Source: Oleiagrimonas sp963821885
GTDB taxonomy: Bacteria; Pseudomonadota; Gammaproteobacteria; Xanthomonadales; Rhodanobacteraceae
Length of the DNA stretch: 64,000 nucleotides
Assembly (NCBI GenBank): GCA_963821885.1
Contig: CAWGFN010000001.1
Location: 434,001 to 498,000, forward strand
Direction: 5' to 3'
How positions within the stretch are numbered: the stretch's first letter is position 1; each line of letters begins with the position of its first letter. Position numbers and translations under genes: made by a program. Below are positions 19,442 to 28,801 of this stretch, piece by piece. The notes beneath the pieces were generated by a model that saw nothing but the letters and a program-made list of their open reading frames with translations, was not told the DNA's origin and did not search any database.

Positions 19442-22048
19442 TCAGAACCGCATGCCCACTCCGATCCTGAAAAGATGCTGGTGATGCACCAGGCCAACAT
19501 CGTCGGCCTGGCTCTGCGTGGTGGTGAAGGTCATGCCCGCGTATCGGGTCGTGGTGTAGTCGAAGCGAAGGAAGGACGCCTGGCCGAGCGGAGCGGAGAC
19601 GCCGATGCCCAGCCGCGTGCCGCCGATGGCGTCGTTGCGGTCGACCCAGGCATCGCTGTTGCCGCCCTTGACGTACTTGGTGATGAAGCGACCCTGCACG
19701 CGGCCGCCGCGCAGGTAGATGATGGCGCCGTCCCGCGTGACATAACCCAGGCGCAGGGACGCGCCGTAGCCGCCCTTGTGCTCGACCGAGAAATCACGGC
19801 CACCGGGTTCCTTGACGTGGAACCAGCCGACATTGGAGGCATCGGCCTCGAGTTCGACGCCGGCATACATCCAGCCAAACGCATGGCCGTAGCCCGCGAA
19901 TGCCCCGAAGGACTTGCCGTGGTTGCCGAAGTCGGCGCTGAAACGGGTGACTTGCGGCGGACCCGCCTGGCGATGCGTGGCATTCATGCGCGTGTCGAGA
20001 CGTTCGTCGCCACCCTGCGCGCCGACATAGAACCCGCTCGCGGATGCGCGCCTTGACGCCTGGGGACGGTCCGCCGCGCCCAGCCGCCAGCCCAATCCCA
20101 TCTGGAATCGACCGCTGTCGCTGGCGAATCGATCGACGCCGGTGTCGTAGGCGACGTCGTAGCCGCCATACCGGACGATGTCGTAACGCGCGCGCACGAA
20201 GCCATGCGCGCTGATCGGCAGGTCCATGCCCACGCCATAGCGTGTGCCGTAACGGGCATCGCGATAGTCGTACTGGATGCCCGTGTCGGTGACATAGGCG
20301 GTATCGAACCGCGTGCGCTCGCGTCCCACCGATACATAGGCCAGGGTCCGGCCCGCGAGCGCGCGTCCGAGACGGAACGCGACGCCTTCGGTGCGATGTT
20401 GATGGACGCTGTAGATCCGGCTGTCGGGGGATTTAACGTGCAGCCAGTCGACGTCGGCAGCGGAGGCCGAGGCCTCCAGCCCGATGTAGGTTCGATCCAG
20501 CATCCAACCGTAACCGGCGAACACCGAGCCGGTGGCGCCACCGGCGCCAAAGTCCCCGCCATCGAAGCCGTGCTCGCCGCGCGGACTGGTCACATGGGTG
20601 TCGAGCACCGCGTATCCCACGCCCAGACCCGCGTACAGACCACCCGGCGCCGGCGCGCCGATGACCGGTGGCGTGCCCTGCTGCGTGGCATCGGCGACTC
20701 GTGGCTTGGCGCCGTCAAGCCGCAGGCCGACATAGACCAGGTTGCGGAAGTACTGCGCGCTCGGCACGTCCGAATGACGTTGCTGCTGGCGATATTCGGC
20801 GTCCAGGAAGACATGGTTCGCCAGCAGGTAGCTGAAGCCGACACTGGCCTGGCCGAGATCGTCGCGCCGCGTGATGCCGCGGAAGTCGCTGCGGGTGAAG
20901 CCCACCCGCGCATTGGCCGACAGCCGCGGGCTCAGGGTGCGCCTGGCATGCAGGCCGACCACGGTGTCCACGTAGGCCGAAGCGCCGGGCACCGTGGTTT
21001 CCTCGATCGAGCGCTCGGCGAACGCCTCGAGCGTGGTCTGCCGGGAAATCGTCCAATTGAGCTCGGCACCGAAGGTCGGCGCGCTCACGTTGGGCAACCT
21101 CGGGTCGACGTAGCGTTGCATCCGGCGCCCCAGGTAGATCTCGCCCCGCACGTTCCCGCGCCCGCCGCGCGCCAGGCCCAATGCCCAGCCGTCGCCGTTG
21201 GAGTCGCGACGAAAACCGTAATCGTCCAGTGGCATCAGGTACTGGCGCCGGTCGTGGGTGAGCTGCACGAAAAGGCTCGTGTCGCCGGAAAGCGTGCGCG
21301 ACAGGCGCGCACCGAGGCCGGTGACGTCACGGTTGCGGTCGCGGTTGTTGATCAGCGCGCCCGAGGCGTTCGGCACGTCGTGGAAACGCAGATGGTTGAC
21401 GGTGCCGCCCACGCGCAACGTGAATCCGCCCCAGGACTGGCGCACTCCGGCATGGGCGTGGGTATCGCTGTAGATCGTCGGCTCGATGCCGAACACGTTG
21501 TCCGGCGAGGTGCGGTCCTCGTGCCGGAGCGCATAGCCCGCGCCGCCGAAGACGCTGCCGTGGCTGCCGGTCTTGAGGCTGCCGGACACGTCCAGGTAAC
21601 GGTCGTTGCTGTTCTCGTGGGTGTAGGTGCGGTAGCGCGTCGCGGTGCCGCCGGCCTCCACCTCGAAACTGCCCGCATCGCCACGACCGGTGACATCGAT
21701 GTAGGGCGCGATGCTGGTCAGCACGTCATCGCGTTCGGCGTCACGCGTCGCGAACACGTTGCTGTCCCACGTCGCGCCAAGCGACACCCCGGGAATGACG
21801 CTGATGCCCTTCGCACTGGTCGCCGCCGGCTTGCTGCTGTCGGCGCGTGCCGATGACGTCTGCGTATCCGGCGTGCCCGGCAGTGCCTGCGCGCCTGCCG
21901 GCACCGAGGCCATCGCGGTGATGGCCAGTGCCAGCGCGAGATAAAGACACCGCCGTGACACATCCGGCGAAAGTCGCGCCGTGGGCGATGGATGCGCACC
22001 GCGACGCAACGACTTTTCAGCCTCGTTCCTGAGCCTGCCCCTGTTCAT
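19442..22048 (-). CDS. Outer-membrane protein with three beta-barrel units (BBP2-type plus two OmpA-like)
   Basis: 868 residues. A long N-region and signal peptide end near QA-LP (~55). Residues ~80-450 resemble BBP2-type outer-membrane barrels (VSLGATWDSNVFAT, then alternating aromatic strands). Residues ~470-690 and ~695-868 are two OmpA-like 8-strand units that align with each other: GLYAGLGVGYAVLDTHV against GFYVGAQGGDERLDTRM, and YIGLEASASAADVDWLHVK against YAGVELEADASNVGWFHVK. The protein ends in RIGVGMRF, a typical barrel C-terminus. ATG 22048 gives an unusually long n-region; a GTG at the SRRCLYLALA position is a possible alternative start. Confidence 0.8.
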   Translation of the reverse strand: MNRGRLRNEAEKSLRRGAHPSPTARLSPDVSRRCLYLALALAITAMASVPAGAQALPGTPDTQTSSARADSSKPAATSAKGISVIPGVSLGATWDSNVFATRDAERDDVLTSIAPYIDVTGRGDAGSFEVEAGGTATRYRTYTHENSNDRYLDVSGSLKTGSHGSVFGGAGYALRHEDRTSPDNVFGIEPTIYSDTHAHAGVRQSWGGFTLRVGGTVNHLRFHDVPNASGALINNRDRNRDVTGLGARLSRTLSGDTSLFVQLTHDRRQYLMPLDDYGFRRDSNGDGWALGLARGGRGNVRGEIYLGRRMQRYVDPRLPNVSAPTFGAELNWTISRQTTLEAFAERSIEETTVPGASAYVDTVVGLHARRTLSPRLSANARVGFTRSDFRGITRRDDLGQASVGFSYLLANHVFLDAEYRQQQRHSDVPSAQYFRNLVYVGLRLDGAKPRVADATQQGTPPVIGAPAPGGLYAGLGVGYAVLDTHVTSPRGEHGFDGGDFGAGGATGSVFAGYGWMLDRTYIGLEASASAADVDWLHVKSPDSRIYSVHQHRTEGVAFRLGRALAGRTLAYVSVGRERTRFDTAYVTDTGIQYDYRDARYGTRYGVGMDLPISAHGFVRARYDIVRYGGYDVAYDTGVDRFASDSGRFQMGLGWRLGAADRPQASRRASASGFYVGAQGGDERLDTRMNATHRQAGPPQVTRFSADFGNHGKSFGAFAGYGHAFGWMYAGVELEADASNVGWFHVKEPGGRDFSVEHKGGYGASLRLGYVTRDGAIIYLRGGRVQGRFITKYVKGGNSDAWVDRNDAIGGTRLGIGVSAPLGQASFLRFDYTTTRYAGMTFTTTQSQADDVGLVHHQHLFRIGVGMRF

Positions 22049-22424
22049 GTTTTTCTCGCCGTCCCGTCATGGGTTCGGGCACAGACTAGCGGCGGCGCGA
22101 CAGGGCATCTTGACCGAAGTCAACGATGCGACACATGCTTCCCTGGAACTCCCCAGGGTATGCCATTCATCATCGGATCGTTAACCTCGCCGGATGACAA
22201 GATAATCGCCTTGTCATTGGTTTTATTATGTTTTTTAGCACGCTTCCGCGACAACGCCCCCATGTCATGGACGCCTATTTCAAATGGCCAGTTACCTCAT
22301 ACGAAAGCCCTAGAGCGCCTCGAAACTGCTCGATAATTGATCATGGTCAAAATCGAATCCCGTGGTCGGCAGGAGCATTGAAGTCGAGTCAATCGCTACC
22401 TCCCCCACAACACCGAGGTATCTC
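22049..22424. other. Divergent intergenic region
   Basis: 376 bases between divergent genes. An AT-rich stretch around 22197-22240 is a plausible promoter zone. A hairpin-forming CCCTGGAACTCCCCAGGG is at 22140-22157. No coding sequence is recognised. Confidence 0.4.
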
Positions 22425-22892
22425 ATGCACCTGAAGTCCACATTCATGCTGACTGCATGCCTGGCCCTGACAGTTGCTCTCCCGGCGCTCGCGCAACAGG
22501 CGGGCGGTAGCCAGGGGGCCGGTCAGCAGGCTGGCCAGGGCACCATGCAGCATGACCGCCTGCATACCCAGGACCGCATTCACGCGCCCGACATGGATCG
22601 CGACCGTGATCGCGACATGGACATGGACATGGATCGGGACATGGACAAGGACCGTGATCGCGACATGGATCGTGACCGCACCCATGACAGCAACAGCCAG
22701 ATCTACGGCATCACGTTGATGACGACGGCGGAGGTTGCGCAATACCGCGACAGGATCAGCACGCTCAAGACGTTGCAGGAACGCAACCAGTTCCGCCACA
22801 CGCACATGCTGCAGATGCAGGATCGTGCCCGCGAGCGCGGCGTCACCCTGCCGGGCATGAATGGCCAGGGCGACGGCTCGGGCAACCCATAG
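22425..22892 (+). CDS. Exported protein with Asp/Arg/Met repeat tract
   Basis: 155 residues: signal peptide to about residue 24 (LPALAQ), a Gln/Gly segment, then a low-complexity DRDRDMDMDMDRD tract (~60-88). The conserved C-terminal module reads IYGITLMTTAEVAQYRDRI, QERNQFRHTHM and RARERGVTLPG. That module is common in small periplasmic proteins of beta- and gammaproteobacteria whose role is unknown. The tract is encoded by imperfect hexanucleotide repeats (GACATG/GACCGT). GAGG precedes ATG 22425. Confidence 0.75.
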   Translation: MHLKSTFMLTACLALTVALPALAQQAGGSQGAGQQAGQGTMQHDRLHTQDRIHAPDMDRDRDRDMDMDMDRDMDKDRDRDMDRDRTHDSNSQIYGITLMTTAEVAQYRDRISTLKTLQERNQFRHTHMLQMQDRARERGVTLPGMNGQGDGSGNP

Positions 22893-22938
22893 TCCCCCTC
22901 GCGTCACGCCCTCCCCCCTCGGCGTGGCGTTTTCCCGG

Positions 22939-22973
22939 CCGCATCCGGACAGTTCCGGATGCGGTTTCTTTTA
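22939..22973 (+). terminator. Rho-independent terminator
   Basis: CCGCATCCGGA (22939-22949) / TCCGGATGCGG (22954-22964) with loop CAGT, then TTTCTTTT. Follows the repeat-tract gene by 46 bases. Confidence 0.92.
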
Positions 22974-23185
22974 TCCGGCAGGACATGCCAGACACCGGCA
23001 TGCCCAACAGCGGGACAGTGTTTTCGAGGCGGGCACGACCGATGACGTCGACATCAGCACCGATGCCGGGCCTTTACTGACGTTCCATTCGGACCCGGCT
23101 CCTGTCGATCCGAAGAAAGGCGCCTGGATGGTCCGCTCCTGCCACGACTGTTGCGGATCAAGGCGACATGGCCCCTCCGGGTCGT

Positions 23186-23416
23186 TTAGGGCATCTGTGC
23201 CTGTGCGCGATGCACGCTGTCCGCGTGCAATTGGTGCTGGTACTGGTCGTAGGACACCCAGGTCTGCGCCAGGCAGTGCTCGCGCTGGACGTTGTCGATC
23301 AACTTGAAGCACTCGTTGCGTTGCCAGGACTGCCCGCTTTCGTACCACTGCTGGGCCGAACAGCCGGTCAGTCCGGCCAGCAGGCACGCGCCCGCCAGCA
23401 AACCGATCGGTTTCAT
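23186..23416 (-). CDS. Small lipoprotein with conserved cysteines
   Basis: 76 residues, lipobox LTGC at about 16-19, mature part with RNECFK and REHCLAQTW and a Tyr/Gln-rich end. GGAG precedes ATG 23416. Function unknown. Confidence 0.75.
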   Translation of the reverse strand: MKPIGLLAGACLLAGLTGCSAQQWYESGQSWQRNECFKLIDNVQREHCLAQTWVSYDQYQHQLHADSVHRAQAQMP

Positions 23417-23662
23417 ACCGTTTCTCCGTGATACCCCGAGCTCAGGCTCGCATGTCGACCTGCCGAAAACCGCGGCCGGCGTCATTCTTTGCCGGCCATG
23501 CCCCGACGACCGACCTGAAATGCGCAATGGATCACGCCCATGGGTCCACGCCCGGTGCGCAACGCCCGACGCGCGCTCGCCCTTCCCGCCCCATGCCGTC
23601 CACCCGGTGCCGATCCGTGGGCCGGGGTGACGCGAGGCCGCACGGCGACGATACTTCCGACC

Positions 23663-24337
23663 ATGACCACGTACCCACGCGGCTCCGCAAGCCGCCCCCG
23701 CTACCCACTGACCCTGCTGGGCCTGTACGTCATCTTCTGGACGTGGATGGCGGTGGCGCCGTGGTACCGGCAGGACTGGCTGCTGGAAAACCTGCTGGTG
23801 TTCATCGCCGTGCCGCTGCTGGTGTGGTCCTACCGACGCCTGCACTTCAGCAACGCCGCCTGCACGCTGCTGTTCGTGTTCTTCATGCTGCACGCGGTGG
23901 GCGCGCACTACACCTATGCCGAGGTGCCCTACGACCGCGGGTTCGCGGCGCTCACCGGGCACACGCTCAGTGGCCTGCTGGGCCTGCACCGCAACCACTT
24001 CGACCGCCTGGTGCATTTCGCCTACGGCCTGCTGGTGACCCCCACCGCCATCGAACTGCTCGACGCACGCGCGCCGCAACAGGGCCTGTGGCGCTGGCTG
24101 GTGCCCTTCACCTTCATGGCCTCGCACGGCGCCATCTACGAACTGCTGGAATGGGGCGCGGCCGGCGTGGTCGGCGGCGATCTGGGCCAGGCCTACCTCG
24201 GCACCCAGGGCGACATCTGGGACGCGCACAAGGACATGCTGCTGGCCAGCCTCGGCGCGGCCATCGCGGTGACGGCGTACCGGCTCGTCCAGGCCCGGCA
24301 CGCAAGGACACCCCACAAACCGGAGCACGCCTCATGA
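23663..24337 (+). CDS. DUF2238 inner-membrane protein (YjdF-like)
   Basis: 224 residues with about six membrane segments and the DUF2238 features HYTYAEVPY, HFDRLVHFAYGLL and GDIWDAHKDM. These polar residues inside membrane segments are conserved in YjdF-family proteins of unknown function. Stop and next start overlap as ATGA, so it is translationally coupled to the downstream lipoprotein gene. Confidence 0.88.
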   Translation: MTTYPRGSASRPRYPLTLLGLYVIFWTWMAVAPWYRQDWLLENLLVFIAVPLLVWSYRRLHFSNAACTLLFVFFMLHAVGAHYTYAEVPYDRGFAALTGHTLSGLLGLHRNHFDRLVHFAYGLLVTPTAIELLDARAPQQGLWRWLVPFTFMASHGAIYELLEWGAAGVVGGDLGQAYLGTQGDIWDAHKDMLLASLGAAIAVTAYRLVQARHARTPHKPEHAS

Positions 24338-25530
24338 TCACGACCCGCCGCACCGGCCTGGCCGACACCGCCGCGCATGCCCGCCATCGGCCTGCACGCA
24401 GGATTCGGCCCTGGGCCCTGCTGCTGGCCGCGGCCTGCCTCGGCGCCTGTGCGCACACGCCCGAACCCGATGCTCGGCACACCCAGCGCAGCCCTCTCGA
24501 CAGCATCCGCGTGGTCGCGACACCGCATGCCAACCACGACGCGGTCACGGCGCTGGATATCGTGTTCGTCCGTGATGCCGCAGCCAACGCACGGATACCC
24601 GACAACGCCGAAGCATGGTTTGCCAACAAGGCCCAACTCGCCCTCGCCCTGGGAGCTTCGATCGAGGTGGAGTCGCGGCAGATCGTTCCGGCGATGACCA
24701 TCGCGGCCGTCGAACTCCCCCGCGACCACGCCGATGCTGTGGCCGTGTATGCCTTCGCCGCCTACCCGGACGCGCCCGCACGGCAACGGATCGATCTCGG
24801 CAACTACCGTCACCCGACGATCATTCTGGGCAGGCATGGCGTGCATGTCGCAGCGACCGTCCAGGGCTCCGCGTCAAAGCTTCCCGCCAGCCGGGATCCC
24901 GTGGACGCGGCGCGCTTGCGGCAGGCCGAGCAATGGATCGACTCCGGTGACGCGGCGCGGGCCATCCATGGGCCGATCAGCCAGGTGCTGGCGCACTACC
25001 CCATGCAACCGCGGGAGGGCGGACATTGCTACTTCAGCGTCACCACCTCCGTCGAGGAGGGCATGTATCAGTTGCCTCTTGCGCTGTGCTCGAAAAACGG
25101 CATGAACCCCATGATGCTGTCGGGCGACTGGGTCCGCGCACTCATCCTGGAAGGCCGTGCCTACAACGTCCTGAAGCAGCACGATGCCGCCCTTCGCGTT
25201 CTGCAGGAAGCCAAGCAACTGGCGCCCGACAACCCCCATGTGCTGTTCGAACTGGGCGCCACCCATGCGATGCAGGGCCACTGGGTCCAGGCGCAACAGT
25301 GCTACAGCGAAGCCGTGGGCACGGCGAACCTATTGGACGACAAGGACGCTGTCGCCCTGGAACTCCGCGCCACTCGCGGCTGGGGCCACGCCCTGCAGCA
25401 GCGGGGCGAACTGGATGCCGCCGAAGTCGTCTATCGCCGGGCGCTCACGCTGTCACCGGGCGACGCGCAGTCGATAAAGGCCTTGCAGGACATCGATTGC
25501 CTGCGCAAGCTGGATGGCAAGCCACGCTGA
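24334..25530 (+). CDS. TPR-containing lipoprotein
   Basis: 398 residues. The N-terminus with ATG at 24334 is long and basic, then a lipobox LGAC (~residue 38). Residues ~55-175 form an unrecognised beta-rich domain (DAVTALDIVFVRDA, AWFANKAQLALAL, YRHPTIILGRHGVHV). The C-terminal ~130 residues carry tetratricopeptide-type helices (YNVLKQHDAALRVLQEA, HVLFELGATHAMQGHWVQA, RGELDAAEVVYRRAL). It is probably an envelope scaffold. The first domain loosely recalls lipoproteins annotated near secretion systems, but none is nearby. Confidence 0.65.
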   Translation: MITTRRTGLADTAAHARHRPARRIRPWALLLAAACLGACAHTPEPDARHTQRSPLDSIRVVATPHANHDAVTALDIVFVRDAAANARIPDNAEAWFANKAQLALALGASIEVESRQIVPAMTIAAVELPRDHADAVAVYAFAAYPDAPARQRIDLGNYRHPTIILGRHGVHVAATVQGSASKLPASRDPVDAARLRQAEQWIDSGDAARAIHGPISQVLAHYPMQPREGGHCYFSVTTSVEEGMYQLPLALCSKNGMNPMMLSGDWVRALILEGRAYNVLKQHDAALRVLQEAKQLAPDNPHVLFELGATHAMQGHWVQAQQCYSEAVGTANLLDDKDAVALELRATRGWGHALQQRGELDAAEVVYRRALTLSPGDAQSIKALQDIDCLRKLDGKPR

Positions 25531-25585
25531 GTGGCCGCACTCGTTGATCCTTTCGCGTGGTTATCCGCTCGTCGAGGCAAGACCC

Positions 25586-26353
25586 ATGGCACGTGTCCTG
25601 ATACTTCTCCCCGACCGGGACTTCGATCCGAGCGAGGCGGCGATCCCCTGGCGGGAACTCACCGATCGCGGCCACGAGGTCCGCTTCGCCACGCCCAGTG
25701 GCCGCATGGCGCAGGCCGATCCACGCATGCTGCGCGGCAACGGGCTGGGGCCGTTCAAGCACTTGTTGATGGCCGATGCCAATGCACGCGCCGCGTTCGC
25801 CACGATGGCGCGGAGCGACGCCTTCCAGGCGCCCCTGCGCCACGAGGACGTGCGCATCGAGGCCATCGACGGGTTGCTGCTGCCGGGCGGCCACGCGAAA
25901 GGCATGCGGCCCTACCTGGAATCGGCCACCGCGCAAGGCATCGTGGCTTCGGCCTTCGCGCGCGATATTCCCGTCGGCGCCATCTGCCACGGCGTGGTGC
26001 TGGCGGCACGCGCGCGGACGAGCGAGGGTCGCTCGGTCCTGCACGGCCGGCGGACCACCGGCCTGACGCGGCGCCTGGAGCTCACCGGCTGGGCGCTCAC
26101 CATGCTGTGGCTGGGCGACTACTACCGCACCTACCCCGTGACCGTCGAGGCCGAAGTGCGCGCCGCGCTGGCCTCGCCCGACGATTTCCTGCGCGGCCCG
26201 ATGCCGCTGCTGCGCGACGACCCTGCGCATCTGGAGCGCGGCTTCACGGTGCGCGACGGGCACTATCTCTCGGCGCGCTGGCCGGGCGACGTGCACCGCT
26301 TCGCCAGCGACTACGCGGCGATGCTTGAACCGGGCACGGTGGAAAGCGCCTGA
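25586..26353 (+). CDS. DJ-1/PfpI superfamily protein
   Basis: 255 residues, class I glutamine-amidotransferase-like fold. RVLILLPDRDFDPSE opens the domain, DGLLLPGGHAKGM forms the oxyanion region and GAICHGVVLA carries the nucleophile Cys elbow. Relatives include Hsp31/YhbO-type glyoxalases and chaperones. The activity here cannot be assigned. Confidence 0.85.
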   Translation: MARVLILLPDRDFDPSEAAIPWRELTDRGHEVRFATPSGRMAQADPRMLRGNGLGPFKHLLMADANARAAFATMARSDAFQAPLRHEDVRIEAIDGLLLPGGHAKGMRPYLESATAQGIVASAFARDIPVGAICHGVVLAARARTSEGRSVLHGRRTTGLTRRLELTGWALTMLWLGDYYRTYPVTVEAEVRAALASPDDFLRGPMPLLRDDPAHLERGFTVRDGHYLSARWPGDVHRFASDYAAMLEPGTVESA

Positions 26354-26859
26354 TCCGGGCGTCAATGCCGCCCGACATGGTACGCACGCCGCGCAAGACC
26401 GCACGTCATCGATCCTCTTCGCCCTGCTGGCCGTGATCCTGCTGGTCGGCAAGCGACGCGCGCTGATGGCCGAGGCCAAGGCGACGCCGGATACGCCCTA
26501 CGCGCATTGACGCGGCCACTGCGCGCACTCCCGCACCGACCCGGGCCAACCGCTCAGGAAGGCAGGCACGCATGTGCTCGCCGTGCATGCCCTCGCAGGT
26601 GCGCGCACCGTTGATTCGAATCGAGCACGCTCGGGCCTGGCGCATATTCATTCGAGATATGCGCCATAACCTTCTGATATCAAATATTTGTTTTCTGTAA
26701 TTTCGTACTGGTCGTCGCTCCCATGGTCACGACTCGGTGCGCGCCGGTGCGCGCGAAGGCGATCGGTGTGGCCCGTCGCGCCGCGCAATTGCGTTTATCG
26801 GATCAAGGCCCCTTCCGCCCGTTCGACGGGACACCCCACATGGATCCAAGGAGCAGACC
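26354..26859. other. Long intergenic region
   Basis: 506 bases. A reading frame ending at 26510 (…SILFALLAVILLVGKRRAL…) has no credible start and may be a gene scrap. An AT-rich block with a perfect palindrome lies at 26639-26700. The rest shows nothing recognisable. Confidence 0.4.
26639..26665. promoter_or_regulatory. Perfect 9-base inverted repeat in AT-rich block
   Basis: GGCGCATAT (26639-26647) and ATATGCGCC (26657-26665) around a 9-base centre. AT-rich sequence follows to about 26700, about 195 bases before the next start. It could be an operator or a cruciform. The lack of a T run argues against a terminator. Confidence 0.5.
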
Positions 26860-28644
26860 ATGACATTCCGCCCGATGTACGCCTTCGCCATCCTGCTGGC
26901 CGCGCTCGGCGCGTCCGGCCACGCCCACGCCGAGCAGCTGGCCTACGCCTGGGCCGACCAACCCAGGGCCACGTCCTACGCGCCCAACGCCCGGTTCGTG
27001 TCCAACAACGGCCAGCCGGTGCGCGTCACCCGTGCCGGCACCGGCAACTACACCGTCCATTTCGGCCGGCTGGCCACGACACAGGCCAACGTGCAGGTGT
27101 CGATGTACGGCAACGTCACCGGCTTCTGCGCCGTGCAGAACTGGGAAACCGACTACAGCGTCGCCGTGCGCTGCTTCGACGCCGCCGGCCATTCGGCCGA
27201 TCGTCAGTTCAGCGTGGTGGTGTTCCGCGGCGAAAGCGCCGACCAGCACGATGCCGCCTACTTCTGGCTCAACGACCCCGGCGTGCGCGGCCAGTACCTG
27301 GTGTATAGCGCCTCCGCCTTCCCGGCTCCAATCCAGGTCCGGTCCCGCCGCACCGGCGTATACGCCGCGCGCGTGGGCAGCATCGCCAACGGCCCCATCG
27401 CCATGATGGTCACTGGCGCCGGCAACACCTACTGCGCGCCGCTGGCCCGCAGCAGCGGACAGGTGATGATCACCTGCCGCAATGCCTCGGGCGCGGAGGT
27501 CGATCGCGCGTCCGCGCTGCTGGTCCTGCGTCGCGGCTTCGCCGACGCCAGCTTCGTCACCGCCTCTCTGGGCGGGCGCGGCGTCGGCGAAGGCTGGTCC
27601 AGCGACGGCTCGACGCAGAGCGTGCATCGTGACTCGATCGGCCGCTACACGGTGCGCATCGGCCCGCAGGCCAGCTCCGGCGGCATCGTGCAGGCAACCG
27701 CCTACTTCTCCACCGCGTTCTGCCATGCGGTGGCCTGGAGCGGCGGCGCGGCCATCGTCCGCTGCGACCGCGACGGTCGTCCGGTGGACTCGGCCTTCAC
27801 CGTCACCGCGATCAAGGCGGGCAGCCCCAGCCGCGAGGTTCAGATCACCCAGCGCACCTGGTCCAGCCTGCTGCACGTGATCGCCGGCGGCCTGCGCGTG
27901 CACATCAACAACTACGACCCCACCAACCGCAGCCCGCTGACCTGCACCGCCGGTTGCCCGTGCCATCCGGACTGCCCGGCGGCCTATCACGCCATGAAGC
28001 GTGACGACAGCGTGATCTCGTATCACTCGAGCATCCTGGGCGCGGGTTCGGACTTCAGCACGCGCTTCACGCCGAAGTCGGTCTGGCGCGATCCGTTCCT
28101 GTTCCTGCTCAACGACATCAACCTGGTGCCCAACCGGATCCAGGCCCGTGCCGACCACGGCCAGGTCATCGTCGACCTGCCCTTCGAGAGCAACGGCCGC
28201 GAAGTGGCCACCGCCTGCCATAAGAACGTGATCTGCGGGTGGGGATCGGCCACCGGCAACAACAAGCCCAACGCCGAGATCGACAACCTGGTGATCCACG
28301 TACCGTTCCGGCTGTCGCTGGATCGCGCGCATGGCGCGCCGCACATTGTCACCACGATGGGCCACGTCACCTACAACGCCGACGTGAGGCGTGCCGGCGC
28401 CTGCCACAACAACGCGCTGGCGAAGTTCTGCGACCTCTTCGGCGGCGACATCGAAGGGCAGATCAACGGAGGCATCCGACAGGCGCTGGACGGCTTCGTC
28501 AACAACAGCGCGCAGATCCAGAACACCATCAACCGCGGCGTCAACGTCGCGGTATGCCAGCTGGCCCGCGCCCGGGGCCAGGACTGCGCCCACCTCAGCG
28601 AGATCCACCTGGAATCCAACGGCGACATCACGCTGGTGTTCTGA
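26860..28644 (+). CDS. Large secreted protein with three tandem beta modules
   Basis: 594 residues with a signal peptide (cleavage near AHAE, residue 25). Three ~97-residue modules (about 27-125, 126-224, 225-330) share the pattern of an opening A-x-x-W/F, then G-x-Y-x-V/A-R/H, a central Cys (FCAV, YCAP, FCHA) and a closing V-x-C-x-D/N-x-x-G. The C-terminal ~260 residues are unrelated. They have a Cys cluster (LTCTAGCPCHPDCPAAYH), a long beta region and an amphipathic helix (EGQINGGIRQALDGFVNN). AAGGAG lies 5 bases before ATG 26860. The family is not recognised. Confidence 0.75.
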   Translation: MTFRPMYAFAILLAALGASGHAHAEQLAYAWADQPRATSYAPNARFVSNNGQPVRVTRAGTGNYTVHFGRLATTQANVQVSMYGNVTGFCAVQNWETDYSVAVRCFDAAGHSADRQFSVVVFRGESADQHDAAYFWLNDPGVRGQYLVYSASAFPAPIQVRSRRTGVYAARVGSIANGPIAMMVTGAGNTYCAPLARSSGQVMITCRNASGAEVDRASALLVLRRGFADASFVTASLGGRGVGEGWSSDGSTQSVHRDSIGRYTVRIGPQASSGGIVQATAYFSTAFCHAVAWSGGAAIVRCDRDGRPVDSAFTVTAIKAGSPSREVQITQRTWSSLLHVIAGGLRVHINNYDPTNRSPLTCTAGCPCHPDCPAAYHAMKRDDSVISYHSSILGAGSDFSTRFTPKSVWRDPFLFLLNDINLVPNRIQARADHGQVIVDLPFESNGREVATACHKNVICGWGSATGNNKPNAEIDNLVIHVPFRLSLDRAHGAPHIVTTMGHVTYNADVRRAGACHNNALAKFCDLFGGDIEGQINGGIRQALDGFVNNSAQIQNTINRGVNVAVCQLARARGQDCAHLSEIHLESNGDITLVF

Positions 28645-28801
28645 ACCGGGCGGCCCCGTCCATCCGATGCCGACGGTTTCGGATGGCGGGGCCATGTCGT
28701 GCCCTGAAGCGCTAGGATGGAGCACGCCGTGGCGACCCGGGCCGCCACGGGGAACCTGGCCGCGCGGCCAGACGGCCGTGCCGGCCGGCTTCAGGGGATG
28801 C

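Noticed and set aside
26325..26510. 61-codon frame ending in SILFALLAVILLVGKRRAL…
   Set aside because: It starts inside the upstream gene, has no ribosome site and no family; at most a gene scrap.
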